Source: Sciurus carolinensis (lineage: Eukaryota; Chordata; Mammalia; Rodentia; Sciuridae). Taken from it: a DNA stretch of 64,000 bases. The translations under genes and the position numbers were made by a program. Of this stretch, positions 35,594 through 46,469 are shown piece by piece (within the stretch, counting starts at the first letter, position 1; the number at the start of each line of letters is the position of its first letter). The stretch spans positions 87,530,932 through 87,594,931 of the forward strand of contig NC_062232.1 in assembly GCF_902686445.1 (NCBI RefSeq), given 5' to 3'. The notes beneath the pieces were generated by a model. The model saw only the letters and a list, made by a program, of their open reading frames with translations. It was not told the origin of the DNA and did no database searches.

Positions 35594-35798
35594 TTTTTTT
35601 GTACTGGTGATTGAACCCAGATGTGCTGCTTAACCCCTGAGTCACGTACACAGCCCTCTCTTATATTTTATTTAGAGACAGCGTTTCACTGAGTTGCTAA
35701 GGGCCTTGCTAAGTTCCTGAGACTGGCTTTGAACTCACAATCCTCGTGCCTCAGTCTCCCAGTCCACAGGGATTACAGGTATGCAGCACCAAGCCTGG
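35594..35798 (-). mobile_element. Composite B1-ID SINE, antisense
   Basis: T-rich start, the inverse ID half ('ggtgattgaacccagatgtg'), then the inverse B1 half ('ttcactgagttgctaagggc', 'gggattacaggtatgcag'). Confidence 0.92.
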
Positions 35799-35884
35799 AA
35801 GTTAAATTTAATTTATAATTTGACTTATTGCTTTCTTTTTCACTGTGGTAAAAAAAAAAAAAAAAACTTACCATACCTTTTTAA

Positions 35885-36180
35885 GTATTTTTGAAAGTAT
35901 ATTAAAATGGTGGTAACTATACGTACATTGCTTGCAACAGATCTCTAGAACTTTTTCATCTTGCAAGACTGAAATGCTATACTAACCAAAGCTCTTAACA
36001 ACTCCTATTTTCTCACTCCCCCAGTCCATGGAAACTAACATCCTACTTTCTATTTATATGAGTTTGACTGCTTTATGTATGTCACATAAATAGAAGCATG
36101 CAGTAATGTCTTTTTGTGACTGGCTTAGTTCACTTAGCACATTGTGATTAAGGCTTATCCATGTATTACCATAATAAAGT
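35885..36180 (-). mobile_element. Old L1 (L1M-type) 3' UTR, antisense
   Basis: 'cagatctctagaactttttc', 'agtttgactgctttatgtat' and 'ttttgtgactggcttagttc' match the inverse of older mammalian L1 3' ends. A second related copy is at 59.5 kb. Confidence 0.75.
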
Positions 36181-36256
36181 CGACTTTAAAGTTAAAAATG
36201 CAAATAGGAGGAAAAGTTTACAAAGTTAACTAGTGCTGTCATGATAAGACTCACTG

Positions 36257-36388
36257 AGAAGTTGATTTTTTTTTTTTTTTTGGTGTGTGTTTGTGGTGCT
36301 GGGGATTGAACCCAGGGCCTTCTGCTTGCAAGGCAAGCAAGCACTCTGCCAACTGAGTTATATCCCCAGTCCAAGAAGTTGATTTTTT
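36257..36388 (-). mobile_element. ID SINE, antisense, with target duplication
   Basis: Poly-T, then 'ggtgctggggattgaaccca' and 'caactgagttatatccccag', the inverse of an ID element. Flanked by the 15-bp repeat AGAAGTTGATTTTTT at 36257-36271 and 36374-36388. Confidence 0.92.
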
Positions 36389-37079
36389 AAACAAATATCT
36401 GAAGGATGTGAAAGACCTAGACAAGAAAATATCTGGAGGAAATATCCCAAGCAAAGGAAAGACTCAAAGACTCTGAAGTAATAGTGGACTTGGCATGTTT
36501 TGAGGAAGAACATGTTTTGAGGAGGCTAATATGGATGGAATAAAAATATTATATAAGGATATTGTAAAAAAGATCACTGTGGATACCACGTTAAAACAGG
36601 GTTTGTATGTAGAGGGGAGAAAAGGGTAAAGGTGGAAGGAGAAGGAATTAGGAGGCTATTACACAGAGCAAAAATGATTGGATCAGTGTTTTAGCAGTGT
36701 GTTTGGCAAGGAATGGTTGAAATATGGATATATTTTGAAGTTGGAACCATGGAATTCACTAATGGAGTAGATATGAGCTGTGAAAAAATAAAGGGTGGAG
36801 TCAATGATAAACTTCATGGTTTGAAGTTATTTTTAACTATAATATAGAGGTCTCCTGGCAGACCTGGCATCAAGTAGATTATTAATAGTTCAATTTGGGG
36901 TAGGTTGAGTTGAAATATATTTTTATACATTTCAAGCAGAAGTATCAAGCAGGCACTTAGATATACAAATCCTAAGTCTGGGTGAAAAGTAGAATAATGA
37001 TATGAATTTTTTTCTTTAGCATATGGATGGTATTTAAAGTCATGAGATTGGATATATCCAAGGGAATGAGTGTGGGATG

Positions 37080-37390
37080 TAAAACAATATAACTACTTTG
37101 ACAAACCTTTTGGAAATTTCCCACAAATTTAAACATATAACTTAGCATATGACTCAACAATTATATTCCTAGATATTTAAACTTGACAAATGAAAACCTA
37201 AATCCACAAAAGGACTGATATAAGGACATTAATAGCAGCTTTAGCCCCAAACACTAAAATTACCCCATTATCAGTGAATATAAAATTGAGTAAACAAATC
37301 ATATTATATTCACACAATGGACTTCTACTCAGTAATAGAAGAAACAAGCTGGTGATGCAAACAACAATATAACAAACTTTAAAAACATTA
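37080..37390 (+). mobile_element. Possible ancient L1 ORF2 3' fragment, sense
   Basis: 'cctagatatttaaacttgac', 'aaaacctaaatccacaaaag' and 'gacattaatagcagctttag' resemble the sense strand of old L1 ORF2 ends. Very diverged. Confidence 0.45.
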
Positions 37391-38470
37391 GGTTGATCAC
37401 CTCTATTCACTCTCTCAGTGAGAGGGGGAGACATGCCCTAGGATTCTGGGAATGACTGAATACAAGATACCTGAAATCCTCAGATGATTTTTGGCATCTG
37501 TTTATTAGTAATATATATTCTTTTCACAGGCTCATGGAGGAGGATACTATATGCCATGCAGGGCCATATGAACTTGGGAGCATAATGGACCATACAGGGT
37601 TATGTGGGTGAGGTGTTTTTAGTGAAGGGATAATGATATACCCTGGTTATCCCAGGAGTATGTGATTTGCTTCTTTAAATAGTTTCACAAGCAAATGGGG
37701 AAGTGAAATCTGTTAGATTGAGGAACAGAGGGCATATAGCTTGTTTCAGCTGACAGTAAGACTAGCTAGGTGGGGGAAATTTTCTTGCTTAGATGAAAGG
37801 CTTGCCTAGAATGAATACAGAATCTTACCACCTAAAATTTGAGCTCTGTGAGGCTCAAATAGCCAAGGAATTCCATGGAATTTCAAGTCAATACAGAACT
37901 GTAGAAGCTAGATATAAAGAAAATATATCTAATGACTATTGAGTTCATAGACATTTAAAAATAGATTTACCTAATCTATCCCTATATAATCAGAAACAAT
38001 ATTTGCTTGAAGTGAAGGTTGAGTTTTGTTGGAAAGGGACATGAGGAAACACTTCTAGATCAATGTAAATATTTTATGTTCTGATTTGAAGATGATTTTG
38101 AGACTGTATATATCTGTGAAAACTCATTAAAACACTTTCAAAATAATTATTTTACTCAATGTAAATTATAATAAAATATGTGCATGCATGTACATGAAAT
38201 AGAGAGAGAGAGAGAGAAGCAAAGCAGAGGACAGAGGATGAGATCAGATGAGGGAATTGGAGAACTAGTGTTCATAAATTTTGAAGTTTTCCCATGAAAG
38301 TTCAGTAAAGGAATGTAGTGTTAACAGGGAAGTGAAACCAAGGAACTTTTTATGTTGGAATAAAACAGGAAATTTGTGTTTTTTAGAATGATTCACTGGA
38401 GTACAAGAAATAATAATCATGAAGGAGAGAAAATGGAGAACTGTGGAGCTCAAGGTAAACGCAGGCAAAA
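37391..38470. other. Intergenic, nothing recognised except a short (GA)n run at about 38198-38217
   Basis: No gene or interspersed repeat identified by eye. Confidence 0.5.
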
Positions 38471-38705
38471 GAATGTGCAATCTAGCCGGGCACTGTGGTG
38501 CATACCTGTAATCCCAGTGGCTCAGGAGGATGAGGCAGGAGGATTGTCAGTTTAAAGCTAGCCTCAGCAAAAGCAAGGTGCAAAGCAACTCATTGAGACA
38601 CTGTCTCTCAATAAAATACAAAATGGGACTGGGGAAGTGTCCCAGTGGTCAAGTGCCCCTGAGTTTAATCCCAGGTACCCCCCCAAAAATGAATGTGTAA
38701 TCTAG
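38471..38705 (+). mobile_element. Composite B1-ID SINE with target duplication
   Basis: 'ccgggcactgtggtgcatac' B1 half and 'gggactggggaagtgtccca' ID half. Flanking repeats GAATGTGCAATCTAG (38471-38485) and GAATGTGTAATCTAG (38691-38705) differ by one base, so the insert is 38486-38690. Confidence 0.93.
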
Positions 38706-38777
38706 TGCAAAAATAATGGTTATAGAGTGAGAGAATTTCATCTTCATAATGTACAGGAATTTAGAATATGAGCATTG

Positions 38778-39229
38778 TGTTAGTCATCAGTTGTTTACCA
38801 TGACCAAAATAAATGATGTGAACAATTTAGAGAAAGAAAAGTTTATTTTGTGCTCACAGTTTCAAAGGTTTTAGTACATGGTCAGCTGGTTCCATGCTTT
38901 GAGTATGAGGTGAGACAGAACACCATGGTGGAAAGGCATGGTGGAAGAAAGCTGATCTGTTCATGGAAGCCAGGAAGCAAAGACAGAGAGAGGGAGTGTC
39001 TAGGGAGAATAAATATCCTTCCAGGACATGCTCCCAGTGACCTACTTCTTCCAACTACACACTACCTCCTACAGTTTCTACCATCTCCCAATAATTCATT
39101 CAAATTATTAACCTATAATGGGTCTATCCACTAATGAGACTAGAACCCTCATGATCTATTATTTACTAGAAGTCCCACCACCAAACACATCAGATTTGGG
39201 GAGACATTCCAAATCCAAACCATAATAGA
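38778..39229 (-). mobile_element. MaLR-type LTR, antisense
   Basis: Same family and orientation as 39840-40263: 'tgttagtcatcagttgttta' at the left and 'cattccaaatccaaaccata' at the right. No clean target duplication found. Confidence 0.75.
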
Positions 39230-39423
39230 CATAGATGTTGCTAAGTGGATAGTAGTAGTAATAGAACCAATATGTGAAGATTCTTATTTAATTTCTTCAA
39301 TTTTCACTGCAAAATAGGAAACAAAGTCATCAACTGAGAGAGGATGGAGGAGATGGCTTTGGAAGTTTGAAGTCAGCGAAGAAGATGCGAAATCCAAAAG
39401 TTAATGAGCCAATAACAAACAAT

Positions 39424-39630
39424 AAGCCAGGTGCAGTGACACATAACTATATTCCCAGCGACTTGGGAGGATGAAGTAGGAGTATTACAAGCTCAAAGCC
39501 AACTTTAGCAACTCAGCGAGATTCTGTGCAACTTAGTAAGATCCTGTCTCAGACAAAAACATTAAGAGTGTTGGGAATGTAGCTCAGTTTTAAAGCATAC
39601 CTGGGTTCAATTCCCAGTTTAAAAGAATAT
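39424..39630 (+). mobile_element. Composite B1-ID SINE, diverged
   Basis: 'aagccaggtgcagtgacaca' B1 half, then 'tgttgggaatgtagctcagt' and 'gggttcaattcccag' ID half. It sits between two antisense MaLR LTRs. Confidence 0.9.
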
Positions 39631-39834
39631 TTTTGTCACATCGAAAGTATCATTTAATGCCTTCTTTAAATGTGCGGCAATTAAATATTGTGTATTTTTT
39701 TTCTCCGATCAGTTTTTAAGTATACACAGAAAACAAAGTTGTATTTAATTGAGATTGTGACATTTCCAAGTGTGAGAAGTAATAGAGGTAAGAAAGTCAA
39801 GAACATGTGTATGAAATGATTATGGTTGACCATG

Positions 39835-40268
39835 GAATTTGTTTTAGCAGATTTTTCACTACTGTGACTAAAAGACCCACCAGAACAGTTGAGGAGAGGA
39901 AATGTTTATTTGAGGGCTCAAGTTTCAGAGGTCTTAGTCCATAGAAGACTGACTCCATTTCTTGGTGCCAGAGGTGAACATCATAGCGGGAGAGTGTGGC
40001 AGAGGGAAGCAGTTCACATTATGGTGATCAGGAAGCAGAGAGGAGTCCACTTGCCAGATACCAATATATACCCCAAAGCCACACCCCAATGCCCACCTCC
40101 TTCAGCCACACCACACTTCAATTACCACTCATTTAATCCCTGTCAAGGACTTAATTCACTGATTGGGTTAAGACTCATACAACCCAATAATTTCTCCTCT
40201 GAACCTTCTTGCATTGTCTCACATGTGAGCTTTTGGGGGACACCTCACATCCAAACCATAACAGAATT
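39835..40268 (-). mobile_element. MaLR-type solo LTR, antisense, with 5-bp target duplication
   Basis: 424 bp from TGTTTTAGCAG (39840) to CCATAACA (40263), TG...CA bounded and flanked by GAATT at 39835-39839 and 40264-40268. A 5-bp duplication is typical of ERVL-MaLR. The open frame 39889-40350 across it is not a gene. Confidence 0.85.
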
Positions 40269-41387
40269 TGAGTTAGATAAAATACTTAAATATAGATACC
40301 ACTTTAATAGACAGCCTAAGAAAATGCATTTGGAAGGAAAAAGTATATAACTTTAAAAACCATATAATTGTAAAAGTGTCACATGTTCTTTATTCAAAAA
40401 GTGAATATAAAGTAATATTTTAAATGTCCTATATCCACACCCACCTTTACCTTTACTTCCACCCACTTCTACTCAGGGCCAACTACTATCAGCTATGTGT
40501 GTATGTCTGCAAATCAGAAATTTAGTTGATTTTCAAACCCTCTCTCTAGAAATACAGTATTTTTGAAGAGTAAAAGAATTACAAATATTCATAACTGAAT
40601 AAATCTAGGCTCTCACAGACTTATCAAAACCTGGGAATTTAAATCAAAATAAGCAATAAGAAAAGATATTCCATTAGTAAAGTTATTTTAAATAAAAGCA
40701 GATATTTTTCTGATAGTACTGCTCATGCGCCAGGAAAAGAAACATTTTGCCCTGTCTGGAGCAAAATTGAAGCTACCAGATACAAAAGAGAAAGTGGTTA
40801 ATGGGGCAAGTTTAAATGTCCTCAGTGTTTTCAGAGTAAACACTAGTTAAATAATATTGACAAAATTCTTTAAGAAATCTATGGCAGGCCAGTGGGAGAG
40901 TTATGAACCTAGGGACTATTCAGACCAAAAAATTAACTTTATATGTGTTAGTGCTGAAGACTATAATGAAAGACAGTAAGGAAACAAACATTGAAAGAGG
41001 AAGTTTTAATCAACATCACTTGAAGCTCCCCATACCAGATCAGGAGAAAAATTCCATCTACCCCCCACACACACCATAAATTCTTTAAATTAATTCAGAA
41101 GAAATTTTCATAACTCTGGTCAGTTATGTTATAATGTTACATGCAAAAGATCCAAGCCAACAGTCAAACACTATTGAAAAGCTATTTAAATATTCACATT
41201 ATTCCTAGCAGTAGCTGCTGACCCTTTCCCATCTAGACTGAGCTAACATTTTTTACTATATTTCATTTGACAGCAACTCGACTCATTATTACAGCATTGT
41301 CTGGATATTACCCAGGCATCAGGGGATTCCTTCTTGTACAGGAATTCTTACTTTTTTAAAGTTTTAATCATGGTTACATAATACTAA
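40269..41387. other. Intergenic, nothing recognised
   Basis: Single-copy-looking sequence without a gene by eye. Confidence 0.5.
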
Positions 41388-41545
41388 AAGCTAACATTTA
41401 TTGGGCACATACCACACAATAACTCCAAGATGTAAAAGATGTAGATGTCATTTTATCACCTTCTTTGTTCAAGTAAGGAAACTGAAAACCAGAGAGGATA
41501 AGCAAGTGGTAGAAACAGAATTAAAATTCATGTTCCGAGGCTAAT
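41388..41545 (-). mobile_element. MIR-type SINE relic
   Basis: 'acatttattgggcacatacc' and 'aaggaaactgaaaaccagagaggataag' match the usual MIR wording in inverse orientation. Ancient. Confidence 0.6.
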
Positions 41546-41904
41546 ACCCATGTATGTCTTTGGTATGTGTGATTTTTCAACTGAAATCCTTCAAAAGTTA
41601 GGAAAAATAGAAGACAATTCAAGTAAACTTAAGCAAGTGTAAACATATTACAATAATATTAATGGTCAAGATGCAAAAAGGAACTGCAGAACTGGGCTAG
41701 GAATGAACAAAAGTGGTTTTACAGAATGTTTGGTCTGGTCAGGACACTGCCATGTTAATTGCCTGAAACTCAGACAATTTCAATCTTTTTATTCCCTATG
41801 ATTAAGGTTCAGCATCTAACCACTCAACATTAGATTATCTAAACTGAGTTATGTGCCTTCCTTAAAAGAATAGAATCAATAATTTAAGTAGACAACATAA
41901 GGTC

Positions 41905-42021
41905 AAGGAGTAGTTCTTTTTTTTTTTTTTTTATTATAAAATTGTAAACAAATGGGATAAAGAACTACTCCTTATGTTAGAAGATATACAAGCAATCAAC
42001 AAACATAAGGAGTAGTTCTTT
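41905..42021 (-). mobile_element. Very short twin-primed L1 with target duplication and inverted target copy
   Basis: The 15-bp direct repeat AAGGAGTAGTTCTTT is at 41905-41919 and 42007-42021. Between them, in order: poly-T plus 'attataaaattgtaaacaaatggg' (inverse L1 3' tail), an inverted copy of the target sequence (41959-41978), then 'agaagatatacaagcaatcaac' (L1 ORF2, sense). See findings. Confidence 0.75.
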
Positions 42022-43548
42022 AAAAAGAAATTGGAACACCAGTAGGAAGGGGCAAAATTATGCTTGGATTGCCAAAAAGTAAGACACGTATACTATAATC
42101 TATGCTTATGAGTGCCTAGTATCTATACATCTTCTCATAGACTCTTCTAGAAAAGCCCCTATCTAAAATGATACAATAATTTTATATACAATGCAAAACA
42201 AATTTATCAGTACCAAACATCTCATCACTTTATTGAGTGCCAATTCTAAGATCAGTGGATAAAAATCCATATAACTTCCAATACATTGTTAAAATATTTC
42301 AGTATTCTTCAACCTATGAACTAGATTTAGCATCATCACAGTTGCTATCCACATTAGGGGAAATAGAGTACATATTAATTAAAATATATAGGTGTATATC
42401 CAGGACCAGGTAAAAACAAAGTCAGTCCTATAGCTGGTCTTGAGTTCATATTTAGTATTTATGACTTCTTTCTTCCACTCTTAATTTACACGTGTCCCCC
42501 TTTGTCTACCTGCACCCCAGAAGTTGGGGTTCATTGCTTAGTGGAGTACTCAAATTTAATTCACTACTCATTTGAGCCCTTGAATGTCCTGCCTGAGAAA
42601 AGTTGCATTGACTTACGTTATGGTGCTAACTCCTTAATCTAGGTTATGACTCCAAAATCTTACTCTAGTTTTATAACCATTCCAGGTACTTAGGCATTCA
42701 TTCAGTATGTCACCAAGTTCCCAAAGTCGGTAATAATAGAATCAGAGTTTGTACTCAAATATTTCTAACTTCAAAATGCACACTTGTGATGCTAACCTGG
42801 TTGCTTTAAAAAAAGGAAGGAACTGGGACTGAAGGGGAAAAGGAAGTAGAGCAGCATCAGGGAGTTATTCATGTAGTAGGCCCACAATCAACAAAGGGTA
42901 GGCCTGTTGTTTTGCCAGTAAAGAGGTGATAAGCAGATAGGATAGTTGCCAAAACCAGAGTAGGGGAAGGGAGATGCAGGCTGAGACTAGCCATTGCAAA
43001 ATCTCACCTTGCACAGTTAATAATTTGCAGAAACATAAAACAAATAAGTGATAGGGGTAGGAAAAATCAACTTAGATCTTGTGGCGGTGTTTCATCTTGG
43101 GTTCTGGGAAGTGTGGTGCATCACAAAGAGAGAGTAACCCTTGTTTCTCCAGCCTGAAGAAAGGGGCCATTGCATCTGAACTTGTGTACTTCTTTCCTCA
43201 CTGCTTTTTTGTTCTCCATAGTATTTATCCCCATCTAGCACTTGACATAGTCTACATTTTAGTTTGCTAAAACTAAATATGAATATGTCACTAAGAGGAT
43301 TTATGATACCCTCCCTTCTGAAGGAGATGTTGTTGCTCTAATATCCAGTTTCAACTTTCCAGCTGGCTTCTTGGAAACGTGTTTCCTTCTTAAAAATAGG
43401 TGAAGATTTTTGACCGTTTTTGTTTATTGCCTTCTGAAAAGCTGCTTGCAGCAAAACTAATTGCAAAAAGAGATCAGTGCTCCTGCCATTACCTTTCTGA
43501 CTACTATTTCGTAGGAGGCAAGGAAAGTCCTAGTTAAAAGTAAAGGCA
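42022..43548. other. Intergenic, nothing recognised
   Basis: No gene or clear repeat by eye. Confidence 0.5.
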
Positions 43549-43680
43549 GATCTGGGGTTATGGCTCAGTGGTAGAACACTTGCCTGGCATGTGCAAGACA
43601 CTGGGTTTGATTGTCTGCACCACATATAAATAAGTTAATTAATTAAATAAAGATCCAACTATAAATATTAAAAAAAAAGA
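43549..43680 (+). mobile_element. ID SINE, sense
   Basis: 'tctggggttatggctcagtg' through 'actgggtttgattgtctgc', then an A-rich squirrel-type tail ending at the 'aaaaaaaaga' run. Confidence 0.9.
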
Positions 43681-43694
43681 ATAGAAGCAACCCA

Positions 43695-43830
43695 GATGAG
43701 AATCCTGGTTTCATCTCTATATATATCATGTGCCTTTGCGAAAGTCCTTTAATGCATTGAGCCTCTATTTCCTCCTCTGTACCATGGGGATAATAGTACA
43801 TTTCTAGATCAGGTTAATGCTTATCATTTT
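43695..43830 (+). mobile_element. MIR SINE relic
   Basis: 'aaagtcctttaatgcattga', 'gcctctatttcctcctctgt' and 'atggggataatagtac' match the sense MIR core. Confidence 0.65.
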
Positions 43831-44073
43831 ATTTTAAAAACTTTGTTGATTTTATGGCTTAATAAAGTATACATTTGTTTCAATTTCATGTAAGACTATA
43901 AGCAGTTGTTAATGGTAAGTGGTTTTCTCCACATAGTGATTTAGAGGTCCCAGCTCCTCTGTCTTATGACTCTTCTATACACTCAGATTCTGGATTGCCC
44001 TGCATCCAGCTAGGAAAATAAGGAAATATATAATGGAAAGGGAATATCTACCCCTTAATCTTCTTGACTCAGT

Positions 44074-44146
44074 TATTTGTGACTTGTTTTCACCAATGTA
44101 AAATGAGTGGAAGTGATTTTACATTGGCAAAAACAAGTCACAAATA
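44074..44146. repeat. 69-bp near-perfect palindrome flanked by TA (mariner-like MITE candidate)
   Basis: Arms of about 29 bp start TTTGTGACTTGTTTT (44076) and end AAAACAAGTCACAAA (44144). They differ at about two positions and enclose a spacer of about 10 bp. TA precedes (44074-44075) and follows (44145-44146). Confidence 0.7.
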
Positions 44147-44485
44147 TCTGTCTGAATTTAAAGTCTAGGAAATAAAATCACTGGATAGGCAGCTATTTCC
44201 AGTAAAAAAATTATCCAATGGAATGGAAGACACAGGTATTTGGAGGACGGTTATTTGCGTTTGCTCCTCTGGCAACCAAATATCAAAATGTATGTTCCTT
44301 CTCACATGTGGAATACAATCCCTCCCTCCCAACGGAGATAACCCAATGTTCTATCAACTTAATACACACAGATAAAAATCCACTGGGCCCCTATTAAACT
44401 GAAAGTTAATTTATATACCTTCCCACATCCCAGATATACAATCCTGAGACAGGGATAGAAAAATCCCAGTTCAAACTCTTATTAA

Positions 44486-44640
44486 GAAATGGAAGAGGGC
44501 TGGGGTTGTAACTCAGTGGTAGAGTGCTTGCCTAGCACAGGTGAGATACTGGGTTCAATCCTCAGCACTACATAAAAATAAATAAATAAAAGATATTGTG
44601 TCCATCTACAACTAAAAATATTTTTAAAAGGAAATGGAAG
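44486..44640 (+). mobile_element. ID SINE with target duplication
   Basis: 'ggctggggttgtaactcag' through 'gggttcaatcctcagcacta' plus the squirrel-type tail. Flanked by GAAATGGAAG at 44486-44495 and 44631-44640. Confidence 0.93.
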
Positions 44641-45078
44641 AAAGAAAGATATACAGTGATTGCTCATCCATAGCAATAATGTAATCTTATTAGTCAGTCA
44701 TGTTGAGGACATCCTGACCAGGCAGGGGGGGATCTCCTTGGTTAGTTTCTGATTCTTCTCTCTGTGGGAGATTCTCTTGTCCATTGTTCTCCATGGCCAT
44801 ATCACAGGTGAGTTTGGGGAGTCTGCCCTCTTTGGTTGATACATGATTTTCAACAGTGCCCTTCCTGTTAGTACAGGTATGAGGGCCATTGGATTGCTAT
44901 ACAATTGTGGGCTCTTTCAGAACTAGTTTGTGATTTCTTCAGCATAACAATTGCCTTAAAACACATTAACCTTTCAGGCTATTTATATTCAACCACTCCT
45001 GTATGCCTGCAATCACACCTAACATTTTTTTCTAGACACAATTATTTTCTGCCTCATTCCTTTGCTTCCTGATCCTTT

Positions 45079-45345
45079 TGCTCTCTCTTTTCTTTTTCTT
45101 TTTTTGTTGTAAACAAATGGGGTACAACTTGTTTCTCTGCTTGTACATGAAGTAGAGGCATACTATTTGTGTAATCATACATTTACGTAGGATAATGGCA
45201 TTTGATTCATTCTGTTATTTTTCCCTTCCCGCCACCCCTCCCACCCCTCTTTTCCCTCTATACAGTCCCTCCTTCTTCCATTCTTGTCTCCCTCTCATCC
45301 CCCATTATGTATCATCATCCACTTATCATTGCTCTCTCTTTTCTT
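45079..45345 (-). mobile_element. Short L1 3' UTR insert, antisense, with target duplication
   Basis: The inverse of an L1 3' end ('tgtaaacaaatggggtacaa' to 'ccattatgtatcatcatcca'). Flanked by GCTCTCTCTTTTCTT at 45080-45094 and 45331-45345. 5' truncated to about 235 bp. Confidence 0.9.
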
Positions 45346-45459
45346 AATGGAGACCATCTGACTTAGCTGTATTGAGCAAAAAAGAAACAAACTTAATCTG
45401 ATCTTTGCTGGAGGACAGTTCATCTTTTTAACTGACAAGTCTTAAGAGGCATGTTTTAT

Positions 45460-46469
45460 TCAAATATTCTCAATTCTATTTGTTTATTTTTTCTGTTTGG
45501 AGTGAATTTTTGTATGTGGTGTGAAGTAAGGGTCCAACTTCATTTGTTTGCATATGGATACACAGTTTCCCCAGCATTGTGCATTAAACACACTATTATT
45601 GCCCATTGAATGGTCTTAGGGTCCTCATCAAAACTCAATTCACTGTAAATATATAGGTTTATTTCTTAACTCTCATTTCTATTCCTTTGATCTACATGTT
45701 AGTCAGTGCCAGCATTTATTTATTACTATAGTTTGTCATAAGTTTAGAAACTGGGATGTGTGAACACTACAACTTCATTATTTTTTTTCAGTTGTTTTGA
45801 CTTTCCAAGATCTTTTACAATTACTATGCAATTTAGTACTAGCTATTCCATTTCTGTAAAAAGAGAAGTGCCTGTATAATTTTGATGGGAATTTTATTGA
45901 TTTTGGAGAGTAATATCATCCTACCCCTATTAAGTCTTCTCATCCAAGAACCCAGGAAAACTTTTGACTTATTCAAGTCTTCTTTAATTTCTTTCAACAA
46001 ATTTTCATAGTTTCAGTGTACAAACCTTTCATTTCCTTGGTTAAATTTATTTTTAAGAATTTCGATTTTATTATAATAATTATTGTAAATTATTTTTTAA
46101 TTTCCATTGAGATTGTTTATGACTTGTAAATAGGTCTATGACTTATTTTTTTGTGTTGGATTTTTACCCAGCAACATTTCTAAACACTTATTGGCTCTAG
46201 TAGTTTTTTTATCAGATTCTTTATTTTTGTAAATATAAAATTATGTCATACAAATAGACATAGTTTACTTCTACATTTCCAACTGGTACACCATTTATTT
46301 CTTTTCCTCACCCAATTGTTTATTAAGCAATTGTTTCTTCCTCCAGTTCTGTCTTTGCCTCACATATTTTGAATGTTGTTCTTAGATGCATAATATTTAT
46401 AATTGAAAGATCATCCTGATGAACTGATAATTTATCATTATATGATACCCTTATTTTTGTATTAAGTAT
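45460..46469 (-). mobile_element. Old L1 ORF2, antisense, left half
   Basis: Inverse ORF2 sequence: 'gtccaacttcatttgtttgc', 'ggaattttattgattttgga', 'ttggatttttacccagcaac'. It is interrupted at about 46470 by the younger L1 and continues at 52755. Confidence 0.85.

Noticed and set aside
39889..40350. 153-codon open frame
   Set aside because: Antisense reading through a MaLR LTR and its flank.
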